From Halocynthiibacter styelae (GTDB lineage Bacteria > Pseudomonadota > Alphaproteobacteria > Rhodobacterales > Rhodobacteraceae), in contig NZ_JADCKQ010000008.1 in assembly GCF_016123485.1 (NCBI RefSeq), positions 1 to 64,000 on the forward strand: 64,000 bases of DNA, in the 5' to 3' direction. The position numbers and the translations under genes are program-made. The notes below the pieces were generated by a model. That model worked only from the letters and a program-made list of their open reading frames with translations. It was not told the origin of the DNA and ran no database searches. Positions 16,946 to 28,058 of the stretch are shown one piece after another (the first letter of the stretch is position 1; the number at the start of each line of letters is the position of its first letter).

Positions 16946-17887
16946 ATGAGAATTATCCGAGATACCAGCTTTATGGCGCCTGAAGATGGCGGCGCCTCCG
17001 TTGCGATTGGCAACTTTGACGGGGTGCATCTGGGTCACCAGGCGGTGATTGATATCGCGCGTGCAAAGGCCACCAGCCTGAACTGCCCGCTGGGCGTTAT
17101 GACCTTTGAACCGCACCCGCGTCAGTTCTTTGCACCAGATGCGCCGCCCTTCCGTCTGATGAATGCACAGGCGCGCGCGCACCGGCTGGAAAAGCTGGGC
17201 GTGGAACGTCTGTATGAGCTGAACTTTGGCGGGGCGCTGGCGGAACTATCGGCTGAGGAATTCGCCCGTGATATCATCAGCGGTGCGCTGGGACTGCGCC
17301 ATGTGGTTGTCGGGGCAGATTTCTGCTTTGGCAAAGGCCGCAGTGGCAATGTGGAAGACCTGCAACGCTTTGGTGCAGAATTTGGATTTGAGGTAACCGT
17401 GGCCGAACTTGTCAAAGATGCGAAAAGCGAATTTTCATCCACCAATATCCGGCAGGCTCTGAGTGATGGCCGCCCCGGTGATGCGGCGCGTATGCTGGGC
17501 CACTGGCACCGGATGGAAGGCGAAGTCATTCGCGGGGATCAGCGCGGGCGTGATCTGGGCTTCCCCACCGCCAATATGTCAATCGACGGACTGCACCTCC
17601 CGAAATTCGGTGTTTACGCGGTGGAGGTCGACGTGATCGACGGCCCTCATGCCGGACAATATCATGGCGCGGCCAGCATGGGCGTGCGCCCGATGTTCGG
17701 GGAAAACCTACCGAACCTTGAAACCTTCATCTTTGATTTTCAGGGCGACCTTTATGGCTCCAACATCTCGGTCGCATTGGTGGAATATCTACGTCCCGAG
17801 GAAAAATTCGACAGCCTCGATGCGCTGATTGCCCAGATGGATGCGGATTGCACCCGCGCCCGCGACATTCTGAAAGCCCTGCCATGA
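16946..17887 (+). CDS. ribF: Bifunctional riboflavin kinase / FAD synthetase
   Basis: RibF of 313 residues that phosphorylates riboflavin to FMN and adenylates FMN to FAD. The N-terminal nucleotidyltransferase domain carries AIGNFDGVHLGHQAVI near residue 15 and VVGADFCFGKGRSGN near 120; the C-terminal riboflavin kinase domain carries RGRDLGFPTANMSID near 195 and GVRPMFGENLPNLETFIFDF. Length is normal. The stop overlaps the start of the next gene by 4 bp (ATGA), coupling it to the YcgN-like gene and then threonine aldolase in a three-gene operon. Confidence 0.95.
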   Translation: MRIIRDTSFMAPEDGGASVAIGNFDGVHLGHQAVIDIARAKATSLNCPLGVMTFEPHPRQFFAPDAPPFRLMNAQARAHRLEKLGVERLYELNFGGALAELSAEEFARDIISGALGLRHVVVGADFCFGKGRSGNVEDLQRFGAEFGFEVTVAELVKDAKSEFSSTNIRQALSDGRPGDAARMLGHWHRMEGEVIRGDQRGRDLGFPTANMSIDGLHLPKFGVYAVEVDVIDGPHAGQYHGAASMGVRPMFGENLPNLETFIFDFQGDLYGSNISVALVEYLRPEEKFDSLDALIAQMDADCTRARDILKALP

Positions 17888-18333
17888 GTCTGCGTGAAAA
17901 GTTCTGGGAGAAATACCCGTTCGACAAGCTGACCGCCGGAGAATGGGAAGCGCTGTGCGATGGCTGCGGCAAATGTTGTCTGAACAAACTGGAAGATGAA
18001 GACAGCGGCGTTGTTGTCTTCACCCGCGTCGCCTGTCGTCTGCTCGATGATGAAACCTGCCGCTGTTCACAATATGAAATCCGCCGTCAATTCGTGCCGG
18101 AATGTATCGTGTTGACGCCAAAGACCCTACCCGATGTGTCCTATTTCATGCCCTACAGCTGTGCCTATCGCCGCTTGCATGAAGGGCGCGGGCTGGCCGA
18201 CTGGCACCCGCTGGTTTCCGGCGATCCCGAAAGCGTCCATAAGGCCGGGATTTCCATGCAGGGGCAGACTGTCCCGGAATTTGAAGTTCCCGAGGAGGAG
18301 TGGGAACATTATCTGATTGAGGAGCAACTCTGA
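17884..18333 (+). CDS. YcgN/UPF0260 family cysteine-cluster protein
   Basis: Protein of 149 residues of the UPF0260/YcgN family (CxxCxxCC zinc- or iron-binding type). The N-terminal cluster is LCDGCGKCCLNKLED, and further cysteines lie in ETCRCSQYEIRRQFVPECI and SCAYRRLHEGRGL, followed by DWHPLVSGDP. Function is unknown; the conserved cysteines suggest metal binding. The start at 17884 overlaps the ribF stop by 4 bp and the stop overlaps the threonine aldolase start (TGATG), so it is the middle gene of a tight operon. Confidence 0.9.
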   Translation: MSLREKFWEKYPFDKLTAGEWEALCDGCGKCCLNKLEDEDSGVVVFTRVACRLLDDETCRCSQYEIRRQFVPECIVLTPKTLPDVSYFMPYSCAYRRLHEGRGLADWHPLVSGDPESVHKAGISMQGQTVPEFEVPEEEWEHYLIEEQL

Positions 18334-19382
18334 TGTATTTCGCCTCTGATAACGCGGGCCCCGTGCACCCGAATGTGATGGCTGCGCTGGAAGCCGCCAA
18401 TGACCATTACGCCATGCCTTACGGGGCGGACCGTATCAATCAAGAGGTCGTGAAACGCATCCGTCAGATGTTTGATGCTCCGGAAGCGGCAGTCTACCTG
18501 GTGGCAACAGGCACGGCGGCGAACTCCCTTGCTCTGGCGACACTTTCCAATCCCTGGGAGACGGTTTTCTGTTCCCCAATGGCGCATATCCATGAAGATG
18601 AATGCAATGCCCCGGAATTCTACATGGGTGGCGGCAAGCTGACGCTGGTGCCTGCTATGAATGCCAAAATGACGCCGGACGCCCTGCGCGCCAGTATCGC
18701 CAAAGAAGAAAGCCGCGGCGTACACGGCCCGCAACGCGGCCCTGTGTCGATCACCCAGGTCACGGAACGCGGCACAGTTTACAGCATTTCTGAAATCCGG
18801 GCGCTGACAGCTGTGGCAAAAGAATACGACCTGCCTGTGCATCTGGATGGCGCACGTTTCACCAATGCGATGGTGTCGCTTGGGTGCAGCCCGGCGGATA
18901 TGACATGGCGCGCCGGTGTGGATGCGGTCAGCTTTGGCGGCACGAAAAACGGACTGATGGGCGTGGAAGCCGTGATTTTCTTTGACCCGAAGCACGCCTG
19001 GGAATTTGAGTTGCGCCGCAAACGTGGCGCGCATCTGTTTTCCAAGCACCGCTATCTGTCAGCCCAGATGATGGCTTATCTGGCAAATGATCTCTGGGTG
19101 GAACTGGCCAATTCTGCCAATACCAATGCCCGCCGCCTGGCCATGGGGCTGCGCCAGTCTGAACATGTGCGCTTTGAATTTGAAACCGAAGCCAATATCG
19201 TTTTCGCCAGTTTCCCCCGTTCCGCCCATAAACGTCTACAGGATGCCGGGGCGCTTTATTACGTCTGGAACGATGATCTTGAAGGCGAAGATCCCGATGA
19301 AATGTTAATGGCCCGCATGGTCTGTGACTGGTCCATCAGTGACGCGCGCATTGATCGATTTGTCGGACTTGTAAAAGGCTGA
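18333..19382 (+). CDS. ltaE: Low-specificity threonine aldolase
   Basis: Fold-type I PLP enzyme of 349 residues that splits threonine or allo-threonine into glycine and acetaldehyde. Motifs are FASDNAGPVHPNVM at the N-terminus, HIHEDECNAPEF, LPVHLDGARFTNA with the cofactor-binding Asp, and SFGGTKNGLMGVEA with the PLP lysine. The ATG overlaps the preceding stop (TGATG), so it is translationally coupled to the UPF0260 gene. Beta-elimination on related hydroxyamino acids is possible, as the family is tolerant. A hairpin follows the stop at 19389–19408. Confidence 0.93.
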   Translation: MYFASDNAGPVHPNVMAALEAANDHYAMPYGADRINQEVVKRIRQMFDAPEAAVYLVATGTAANSLALATLSNPWETVFCSPMAHIHEDECNAPEFYMGGGKLTLVPAMNAKMTPDALRASIAKEESRGVHGPQRGPVSITQVTERGTVYSISEIRALTAVAKEYDLPVHLDGARFTNAMVSLGCSPADMTWRAGVDAVSFGGTKNGLMGVEAVIFFDPKHAWEFELRRKRGAHLFSKHRYLSAQMMAYLANDLWVELANSANTNARRLAMGLRQSEHVRFEFETEANIVFASFPRSAHKRLQDAGALYYVWNDDLEGEDPDEMLMARMVCDWSISDARIDRFVGLVKG

Positions 19383-19388
19383 CCACAT

Positions 19389-19408
19389 TCCGGGCCTGAA
19401 AGCCCGGA
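19389..19408. terminator. Short hairpin between convergent genes
   Basis: TCCGGGC at 19389–19395 pairs perfectly with GCCCGGA at 19402–19408 around CTGAAA. It lies between the convergent stops of threonine aldolase and the hydrolase and may end both transcripts, although the T-tracts are weak. Confidence 0.5.
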
Positions 19409-19413
19409 TTGCT

Positions 19414-20205
19414 TCACAGCCCCATTAGGTCCTGCACAAGTCCTGCAACCACGTCCGGATGTGTGATGGGCACCATGTGACCTGCACCGGCAACCACATG
19501 TTCCCGGATACTAAAGGCCTTTTCCAGTTCCTGATGGATCAGGGTGATATCCGCCGGGGAATGTTCGCCGCGAATGATCTGTACCGGACAGCGCAGGCCC
19601 AGTAGGCGTTCCGGCGCGAAATGACCATCTTCGTCAAAATAGATCGTATGCCAGCTGGCCGGGATCAGGTGGATGCATTGCGTAATATATGCGCGCTGGT
19701 TCTCTGGCAGGTCTTCCCAGATCGTGCCATTGCCCCAGAGGTTGGTGAATTGCCGTGCGGCTTCTTCCCGCTGGCCCGCATCGATCAAAGCTTTCAGAGG
19801 TTGTGCCAGAGCGAAAGACTTAGCGTGGGCTTCTGTTCCCTTCAGCATGTAAAACAGCACCGGTTCAATCAGGGTCAGGCTGCGCACACGATCCGGGTTT
19901 TCCAGTGCCAGGCGCAGGGCCACCGTGCCCCCAAAGGAATGCCCGATCAAATCCAGCGGACCATTTGCCGGGAACGCGCCCAGGGCAAATTCTGTGGCCT
20001 GATCGTGCAGGGGGCGGCTTTCATCCCAGGCAGGCGATCGGCCGTGCCCCGGGTGATCTGTTGCAACCATATGCAGGTCAGCTTCCAGGTGCGCCGCCAG
20101 CCCTTTCCACGCCCCGGAATGGGCGTTACCGCAATGCAAAAGCAACGCTTCGCGCGGATTACCCGCGCCCCATTCACGCCAGTAGGCATCTGTTGGTAAT
20201 GTCAT
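19414..20205 (-). CDS. Alpha/beta-fold hydrolase
   Basis: Protein of 263 residues of the alpha/beta hydrolase fold. The nucleophile elbow is LIGHSFGGTVAL near residue 90, an oxyanion-region LLHCGNAHSG occurs near the N-terminus, and the catalytic His is in VAGAGHMVPITHP near the C-terminus; the catalytic Asp/Glu is likely in IIRGEHSPAD. No signal peptide, so cytoplasmic. The family includes esterases, lipases and C–C hydrolases, and nothing in the context fixes the substrate. It is followed upstream (35 bp) by a DsbA-fold isomerase-like gene on the same strand, so the two may form one unit for degrading an aromatic or ester compound. Confidence 0.85.
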   Translation of the reverse strand: MTLPTDAYWREWGAGNPREALLLHCGNAHSGAWKGLAAHLEADLHMVATDHPGHGRSPAWDESRPLHDQATEFALGAFPANGPLDLIGHSFGGTVALRLALENPDRVRSLTLIEPVLFYMLKGTEAHAKSFALAQPLKALIDAGQREEAARQFTNLWGNGTIWEDLPENQRAYITQCIHLIPASWHTIYFDEDGHFAPERLLGLRCPVQIIRGEHSPADITLIHQELEKAFSIREHVVAGAGHMVPITHPDVVAGLVQDLMGL

Positions 20206-20240
20206 TGGCCGGATCCCTGATCAGTCTCCGGCCGTTGATG

Positions 20241-20840
20241 TCAGAGTTTGCCGGACAGGTGAAGGTCCAGATCTTCCAGTTTGTCATGTCCCCAGAATAA
20301 CGTCCCGTCATCCAGCACATAGAACGGTGCCCCAAAGACACCGGCCTCGACTGCGTCCTCGAGGTTACGCGCATAGGTTTCCGCGCCGGCAAGGAGACCG
20401 CTGTCGGCAAGCGCGGCATCAAAGCCGGCGCCTGCAAGGCAATCCCGGATCACATCCTCATCGGCGACGTTTTTCTCTTCCGCCCAGCAGCCCGTCAGCA
20501 CGGAATGCACAAGCTTGCCCATATCCCCGCCACCGGCGTTTTGCGCCGCGATAATCGCATAGGAAGACGGCGCCATATTGGTTGGGAAATGCGCGGGCTG
20601 CATGTTCATATCCATCCCGGCCTTTTTCGCCGCGCGCGCCAGTTCCTGGCCCCGGTAAGCAATCCGGTTCGGGTGGCGATCTTTGGGGGGAACACCACCG
20701 GTGCGGGCAAAAAGCGCCATAATGTCCAGCGGTTTGTAAGTCACAGATGCACCGTGCTTTTCTGCAATCGCTTCAAGCCCTTCCCCCGCGAGGTAGGTGA
20801 AGGGGGAAATTGTCGCGAAGTAGTAATCGATATGGGCCAT
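20241..20840 (-). CDS. 2-hydroxychromene-2-carboxylate isomerase family protein (DsbA-like fold)
   Basis: Protein of 199 residues of the HCCA isomerase/kappa-GST family. The N-terminus reads IDYYFATISPFTYLAGEGLE, where Ser and Thr/Tyr replace the DsbA CXXC motif as in HCCA isomerases; the C-terminus has GVFGAPFYVLDDGTLFWGHDKLEDL. Relatives isomerise 2-hydroxychromene-2-carboxylate in naphthalene degradation using glutathione, but many genomic copies act on unknown substrates. The start at 20840 has AGGAGA 9 nt upstream; the in-frame codon at 20870 lacks one. Confidence 0.85.
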   Translation of the reverse strand: MAHIDYYFATISPFTYLAGEGLEAIAEKHGASVTYKPLDIMALFARTGGVPPKDRHPNRIAYRGQELARAAKKAGMDMNMQPAHFPTNMAPSSYAIIAAQNAGGGDMGKLVHSVLTGCWAEEKNVADEDVIRDCLAGAGFDAALADSGLLAGAETYARNLEDAVEAGVFGAPFYVLDDGTLFWGHDKLEDLDLHLSGKL

Positions 20841-20963
20841 TTGGGCACGCTCTCCTGTCTGAATCGGCAAGTCTTGCTGTCTTTTCTTTATTTGAACCTA
20901 GCGCGGTGGTAAGCGGTGTCACGTCACGATTCTGTTACGATCTGCGCCAACCAGGACCTCATC

Positions 20964-21986
20964 ATGCCCACACCCACCTCTGAGCCGAAACTGATCGCCG
21001 GTAACGCCAACCAGCCCCTTGCCAAGGCCGTTTCCCGCCGCATTTCTATGCACCGCGGTCAGCCGATCAATCTGCTGGATGCCCGCGTTGAACGCTTTAA
21101 CGACGGCGAAATCTTCGTCGAAGTTTATGAAAACGTCCGCGGCGAGGATATGTATATTATCCAGCCGACGTCAAACCCTGCCAATGACAACCTGATGGAA
21201 CTGCTGATCATCGCGGATGCCCTGCGTCGCTCATCCGCAGATCGCATCACCGCTGTGATCCCTTACTTCGGCTACGCCCGTCAGGACCGCCGCGCCAAGG
21301 CCCGCACACCGATCTCTGCCAAGCTGGTTGCCAATATGCTGGTCGAAGCCGGTGTGGAACGCATCCTGACGCTGGATCTGCACGCAACCCAGATCCAGGG
21401 CTTCTTTGATATTCCAGTCGACAACCTCTACGCGTCCCCGATCTATGCGCTGGACGTACAGCATCACTTCAAAGATCAGATGGAAGACATCATGGTGGTG
21501 TCCCCTGATGTGGGTGGCGTCGCCCGTGCCCGTGATCTGGCGCAACGTATTGGCGCGCCCCTGTCTATTGTGGACAAACGCCGTGGTAAGCCGGGTGAAG
21601 TGGCTGAGATGACCGTGATCGGTGATGTGAAAGACAAAGTCTGCCTGATCATCGATGACATCGTGGATACCGCTGGCACGCTCTGTAAGGCGGCTGAGGT
21701 CTTGATGGAGAACGGTGCGAAGGAAGTGCACTCTTACATCACTCACGGCGTTCTGTCGGGTCCTGCGGTGGAACGTATCACCAATTCTGTAATGAAGAAC
21801 CTGGTGATCACGGATACCATAGAGGCAACCGAGGCTGTGAAAGCCGCGCCAAATATCCGTATCGTTCAGACGGCACCGATGTTTGCCCAGGCGATTATCA
21901 ACACCTGGAGCGGCACCTCTGTGTCTTCCCTATTTGACCACCAGACACTCGTGCCGCTGTATGAAGGGCACTATTCTCTGGGCTAA
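20964..21986 (+). CDS. prs: Ribose-phosphate pyrophosphokinase
   Basis: PRPP synthetase of 340 residues that makes phosphoribosyl pyrophosphate from ribose 5-phosphate and ATP for nucleotide, His and Trp synthesis. Motifs are [32 protein letters not shown] (ATP-binding region), [30 protein letters not shown] and the PRPP loop [13 protein letters not shown] near residue 225. I place the start at 20964 behind AGGAC; the upstream in-frame codons at 20916 would add an atypical 16-residue tail. A strong terminator follows at 22006–22037. Common class I PRPP synthetases have about 315 residues; the N-terminal [10 protein letters not shown] extension fits Rhodobacterales members. Confidence 0.95.
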   Translation: MPTPTSEPKLIAGNANQPLAKAVSRRISMHRGQPINLLDARVERFNDGEIFVEVYENVRGEDMYIIQPTSNPANDNLMELLIIADALRRSSADRITAVIPYFGYARQDRRAKARTPISAKLVANMLVEAGVERILTLDLHATQIQGFFDIPVDNLYASPIYALDVQHHFKDQMEDIMVVSPDVGGVARARDLAQRIGAPLSIVDKRRGKPGEVAEMTVIGDVKDKVCLIIDDIVDTAGTLCKAAEVLMENGAKEVHSYITHGVLSGPAVERITNSVMKNLVITDTIEATEAVKAAPNIRIVQTAPMFAQAIINTWSGTSVSSLFDHQTLVPLYEGHYSLG

Positions 21987-22005
21987 CCCCGGGCGCATAA
22001 ATTGC

Positions 22006-22037
22006 AAAAGCCGGTGTTTCACGACACCGGCTTTTTT
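22006..22037 (+). terminator. Rho-independent terminator of prs
   Basis: GCCGGTGT at 22010–22017 pairs perfectly with ACACCGGC at 22024–22031 around TTCACG, extended by AAAA and a following run of six T. Confidence 0.92.
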
Positions 22038-22100
22038 ATTGGGCAGCACAAATGCCGGTGCAAAGCCCCTGCCCTGCCCGGTCGCTGCTATATCTGTCAG

Positions 22101-22320
22101 GTATGGTGATCGTGCCGTTGGTAAAATGGCGGCGCCGCCCATACGGAGAATGAGACCGGGATGGTTAATCCCGGCGAGGAAGCTTATTTCGCCCGGTATT
22201 TTATCGGGCCTCGTTCCGTTTATGGTTCCCGGGCCTTGTGGTCCGGGTGTGATCGATCAGGCAAGACTATGCCGCCCACATCTTGAGAAATCATAAGGGG
22301 GGCGTACGGTGGTTACCCAG
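22101..22320 (+). ncRNA. Candidate structured RNA or repeat element, copy 1
   Basis: Between the prs terminator and the end of the H-lectin gene lie about 340 bp with no convincing protein gene but with a row of stable hairpins: the self-complementary GGCGGCGCCGCC (22128–22139), CCGGGAT/ATCCCGG (22156–22174), GCCCGGTA/TATCGGGC (22191–22209) and CCCGGGCC/GGTCCGGG (22228–22247). A related element lies at 49681–49880 on the other strand, with the same GTAAA-n-ATGGCGGCGCCGCC core and later CCTC-n-TCCG and GG-TCCCGGG-like blocks. A 56-codon frame at 22126–22296 exists but is not preserved in the second copy, so RNA or DNA structure is more likely than protein. Strand is inferred from the alignment only. 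Confidence 0.45.
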
Positions 22321-22375
22321 GAAATTTCAGATCAGAGAAAAAGCGAGACACCCCTGCAAGGGCGCAACGCGCTGA

Positions 22376-22741
22376 TCAGTAAAGATCCCATTCTTCTTCA
22401 TGGCCCACGGGACCAATTGCCAGCCAGGACGCACGGATCCGGGCCACGCGGGAATCGCCCCAGGTGCGGAACACCAGTTCAAATCCGTCACGGGTAATTT
22501 TTTCAGCCTGAAGATCGCCACGCAGATTTGTTTTGCTGTCTGCATCCCACATGGTCATGTTCACCTGGACCACTGGCGTTGCATTAAAACGCTGAGAGAA
22601 CTTAACCTTGTGACGGCTCTGGCGTGGCCCCTGGCCTTTCCACATTTCGCCATCATGTTCGAAATCAGAGAACATCACCTGCTCTCCGGTATCAATCCCG
22701 GTCATATGGCTTTCAATTTTCAACATGGAATCAATTCTCAC
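22376..22741 (-). CDS. H-type lectin domain protein
   Basis: Protein of 121 residues (116 from the ATG at 22726) consisting of one H-type lectin domain, as in discoidin and Helix agglutinin: VKFSQRFNATPVVQVNMTMWDADSK... in the first half, then ITRDGFELVFRTWGD and the C-terminal RASWLAIGP. Such domains are beta-sandwiches that trimerise and bind N-acetylgalactosamine-like sugars. No signal peptide is visible, so its place of action is unclear. It lies on the same strand as the ATP synthase operon but beyond that operon's terminator, and so has its own promoter or depends on read-through. Either of the two starts is weakly supported. Confidence 0.72.
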   Translation of the reverse strand: MRIDSMLKIESHMTGIDTGEQVMFSDFEHDGEMWKGQGPRQSRHKVKFSQRFNATPVVQVNMTMWDADSKTNLRGDLQAEKITRDGFELVFRTWGDSRVARIRASWLAIGPVGHEEEWDLY

Positions 22742-22785
22742 TCGCTCTCAGATAACAAATACAGCGAATTTCCTTTCTAAACAGC

Positions 22786-22815
22786 AAAAAGCCCCACAAT
22801 CAGGCGGGGCTTTTA
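22786..22815 (-). terminator. Rho-independent terminator of the atp operon
   Basis: AAAAGCCCC (22787–22795) pairs with GGGGCTTTT (22806–22814). On the minus strand the hairpin is followed by TTTTTGC. It lies 50 bp after the atpC stop and separates atpC from the H-lectin gene. Confidence 0.85.
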
Positions 22816-22864
22816 AGAATTTTTTTCCCCGTGACGTTTAGTCAACGGTCTGCCGTGCTACAGA

Positions 22865-23269
22865 TCAGGCGGAAAGGCCCAGTTCTGCACCCATAGCAGT
22901 CAGGTCATTCAGACGCTTGTCAGCCACATCGCGGCCGGTGTCAGACGCCTGATCACGATCTTCTTTTGCTTCCGCGATAAGCGCAGCAAAAGCATCCTGT
23001 GTCAGGTCAGACGCCGGAATTGCCTGTTCAGCCAGCACGGAAGTCGCGCTGGCAGACACTTCGGCAAAACCACCGGTTACAGCGAATGCCTGCGTTTCAC
23101 CACTGCCCTGGATCTTGAGGATACCAGGACGCAGAGTGGTGATCAGCGGGGCGTGGCCGGCCATTGCGGTGAGGTCACCCTCGGCCGCCGGAATCTGAAC
23201 CTCAGTGGCTTCCAGAGAAGCCAGGTTCTTTTCCGGTGAGACCAGATCAAATTGCATTGTATCGGCCAT
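22865..23269 (-). CDS. atpC: F1 ATP synthase subunit epsilon
   Basis: Epsilon subunit of 134 residues, the central-stalk inhibitor and coupling subunit. The N-terminal beta-sandwich reads MQFDLVSPEKNLASLEATEVQIPAAEG-like and continues GHAPLITTLRPGILKI; the C-terminal helical part (DAFAALIAEAKEDRDQA) is short, as usual in alphaproteobacteria. Last gene of atpHAGDC, 11 bp after atpD, followed by the operon terminator. Confidence 0.95.
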   Translation of the reverse strand: MADTMQFDLVSPEKNLASLEATEVQIPAAEGDLTAMAGHAPLITTLRPGILKIQGSGETQAFAVTGGFAEVSASATSVLAEQAIPASDLTQDAFAALIAEAKEDRDQASDTGRDVADKRLNDLTAMGAELGLSA

Positions 23270-23280
23270 GCGACCCTCCT

Positions 23281-25595
<2,315 letters not shown>

Positions 25596-25614
25596 TTAAA
25601 TATCCAGTCCTGGT

Positions 25615-27153
25615 TTAAGCGAAGTCAGCTGCGAATTCGTCCAGCGCGGCTTTGATCTTGTCAGCAAGCTCACCTTTAACCTTACGGTCATTTTCGGTGA
25701 TGTCTGCCAGAAGGTCAGCGTGCTTGGAACGCAGGTGGTTCAGCATGCCTGCTTCATAACGGCCAACGTCGGAAACTTCGATTTTGTCGAGGTAACCATT
25801 GGTGCCCGCGTAGATCACGCAAACGATTTCAGAGTTGGTCAGCGGGGAATACTGCGGTTGTTTCATCAGCTCAGTCAGACGTGCGCCACGGGCCAGCAGC
25901 TGCTGGGTTGCGGCGTCAAGGTCGGAACCAAACTGAGCAAACGCTGCCATCTCGCGGTACTGAGCGAGGGACAGCTTAACCGGGCCAGCCACAGAGGACA
26001 TAGCTTTGGTTTGCGCAGAAGAACCCACACGGGATACGGACAGACCGGTGTTCACCGCAGGACGGATGCCCTGATAGAACAGTTCGGTTTCCAGGAAGAT
26101 CTGACCGTCGGTGATGGAAATCACGTTGGTTGGAATAAACGCGGAAACGTCGCCGCCCTGGGTCTCAATAACTGGCAGAGCAGTCAGGGAACCGGAACCG
26201 TTATCTTCGTTCAGCTTGGAAGAACGTTCCAGCAGACGGGAGTGAAGGTAGAAAACGTCACCTGGGTAAGCTTCACGTCCAGGTGGACGACGCAGCAGCA
26301 GGGACATCTGACGATAAGAAACCGCTTGCTTGGACAGGTCATCATAGATGATCAGTGCGTGCTTGCCACTGTCACGGAAGTATTCCGCCATGGAAGTCGC
26401 AGCATATGGTGCCAGGAACTGCATTGGTGCAGGGTCAGAAGCAGTCGCAGCAACAACGATTGAATAGTCAATCGCGCCGGATTCTTCCAGTTTCTTCACC
26501 AGCTGTGCAACGGTGGAGCGCTTTTGGCCGATCGCAACGTATACGCAGTACAGTTTCTTGGAATCATCATCGCCAGCAGCCTCGTTATAAGACTTCTGGT
26601 TCAGGATGGTGTCGAGCGCGATAGCTGTTTTACCAGTCTGACGGTCACCGATGATAAGCTCACGCTGGCCACGGCCAACAGGGATCATCGCATCAACAGA
26701 TTTCAGGCCGGTTGCCATTGGCTCGTGCACAGATTTACGCGGGATGATGCCCGGCGCTTTCTGGTCAGCGATGGCACGCTTTTTGGTTTTGATCGGACCT
26801 TTGCCGTCGATCGGGTTACCCAGACCGTCAACAACACGACCCAGCAGTTCTTCACCAACTGGCACGTCCACAATCGCGTTGGTACGCTTAACTGTGTCGC
26901 CTTCTTTAATGTCACGGTCGGAACCGAAGATAACAACACCTACGTTGTCAGCTTCAAGGTTCAGCGCCATGCCGCGGATCCCGCCAGGGAATTCGACCAT
27001 TTCACCAGCCTGGATGTTATCCAAACCGTGTACACGCGCAATACCGTCACCAACGGAGAGCACGCGGCCCACCTCGGCAACTTCGGCGTCCTGGCCAAAG
27101 TTTTTGATCTGCTCCTTAAGGATCGCAGAGATTTCGGCTGCCTGGATTCCCAT
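25615..27153 (-). CDS. atpA: F1 ATP synthase subunit alpha
   Basis: Regulatory nucleotide-binding alpha subunit of 512 residues. The P-loop is [17 protein letters not shown] near residue 170; downstream are [40 protein letters not shown] and the signature [13 protein letters not shown]. The start codon overlaps the atpH stop (TAATG), so translation is coupled. No F0 genes lie in the window; as in other alphaproteobacteria they form a separate operon. Confidence 0.98.
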   Translation of the reverse strand: MGIQAAEISAILKEQIKNFGQDAEVAEVGRVLSVGDGIARVHGLDNIQAGEMVEFPGGIRGMALNLEADNVGVVIFGSDRDIKEGDTVKRTNAIVDVPVGEELLGRVVDGLGNPIDGKGPIKTKKRAIADQKAPGIIPRKSVHEPMATGLKSVDAMIPVGRGQRELIIGDRQTGKTAIALDTILNQKSYNEAAGDDDSKKLYCVYVAIGQKRSTVAQLVKKLEESGAIDYSIVVAATASDPAPMQFLAPYAATSMAEYFRDSGKHALIIYDDLSKQAVSYRQMSLLLRRPPGREAYPGDVFYLHSRLLERSSKLNEDNGSGSLTALPVIETQGGDVSAFIPTNVISITDGQIFLETELFYQGIRPAVNTGLSVSRVGSSAQTKAMSSVAGPVKLSLAQYREMAAFAQFGSDLDAATQQLLARGARLTELMKQPQYSPLTNSEIVCVIYAGTNGYLDKIEVSDVGRYEAGMLNHLRSKHADLLADITENDRKVKGELADKIKAALDEFAADFA

Positions 27154-27719
27154 TATCCGACCTCTTTCATTGAATTCTGGAGTGCTGCGAGTTTGGAGGC
27201 AACCGAGCTATCGATCATCTGCGAACCCACTTTAATAACAAGACCACCGATGAGTGCATCATCTACGGTCGCGTTGATTTTCACGTCTTTCCCAACAGTG
27301 CCTTTCAGCACTTTGGCAAGCTTTTCAGACTGCGCTTTGGTCAGAGCTTTCGCGCTGACAACATCCGCAGTCACTTCGCCCTTTTCTTCAGCAATCAGAT
27401 CGCCCAGGGCGCTGATCAGCTGCGGCAGTACAAAAAGACGACGCTTAGACGCCATCAGCGCCAGCGCGTTTGCAACTGCAGGGGAAAGTTTCATTTTCTT
27501 GGCGATAGCGCCAACAGAGGCACCTTGCTCTTCGCGGGTATACACCGGCGAATTGATCAGATCGGCGAATTCGCCGCTTTCAGCAAGTGCCGCGCCCAGC
27601 GCGTCGAGGTCGCTTTCCAGCGCCTTCAGTTTCTTGCTTTCTTTGGCCAGTTCGAAAACCGCCGTGGCATAGCGGTTTGCAATGCCAGTTGATACAGAAG
27701 CAGATTCAGACACGTCCAC
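27153..27719 (-). CDS. atpH: F1 ATP synthase subunit delta
   Basis: Delta (OSCP-like) subunit of 188 residues connecting F1 to the peripheral stalk. The N-terminal helical domain reads [20 protein letters not shown]; the C-terminal signature is [18 protein letters not shown]-like ([20 protein letters not shown]) followed by [15 protein letters not shown]. First gene of atpHAGDC. About 340 bp separate it from the divergent hydrolase, which must hold the operon promoter. Confidence 0.95.
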   Translation of the reverse strand: MDVSESASVSTGIANRYATAVFELAKESKKLKALESDLDALGAALAESGEFADLINSPVYTREEQGASVGAIAKKMKLSPAVANALALMASKRRLFVLPQLISALGDLIAEEKGEVTADVVSAKALTKAQSEKLAKVLKGTVGKDVKINATVDDALIGGLVIKVGSQMIDSSVASKLAALQNSMKEVG

Positions 27720-28058
27720 CCTTCCGATTATTGGCCTGTGCCCCTTCCCGATGAGCCGGAGATCGCGCAGACAGCGTGAGGCGCGCCGGTTTCCCTGCGC
27801 ACAAAATCGAGAGCGATGTAGCAGAGCAGACGCGTTGTCGCAACATGGTTTGCGCTATCTCTTGTGGATGGCTTTTACTTTTTGGGAAGATTTTCCGGGC
27901 GCGATGCCTGGGTGCGACGCTTTGACATGGGTAAAGCGTCAATTTGGCGATTTTCAGCAGTTTCCCTGCACATGGGCGATTCCCTTGTCGGGACCGATTG
28001 TTCTTTCACGGGATCCGAGCGTTTCTTATGATAGCAGCAGGCAACAGAAGGAAAGCCT
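27720..28058. promoter_or_regulatory. Divergent promoter region of the atp operon with an 8-bp dyad
   Basis: No gene is visible here. GACGCTTT (27916–27923) and AAAGCGTC (27933–27940) form a perfect dyad with a 9-nt spacer, about 200 bp upstream of atpH. Read on the minus strand it starts TTGACGCTTT, so a possible -35 hexamer lies inside the dyad, though I see no good -10 at the right distance. Regulator unknown. Confidence 0.4.

Noticed and set aside
22126-22296. 56-codon frame starting MAAPPIRRM inside element copy 1
   Set aside because: The equivalent frame in copy 2 stops after eight codons, so it is not a conserved protein; the hairpins explain the conservation better.
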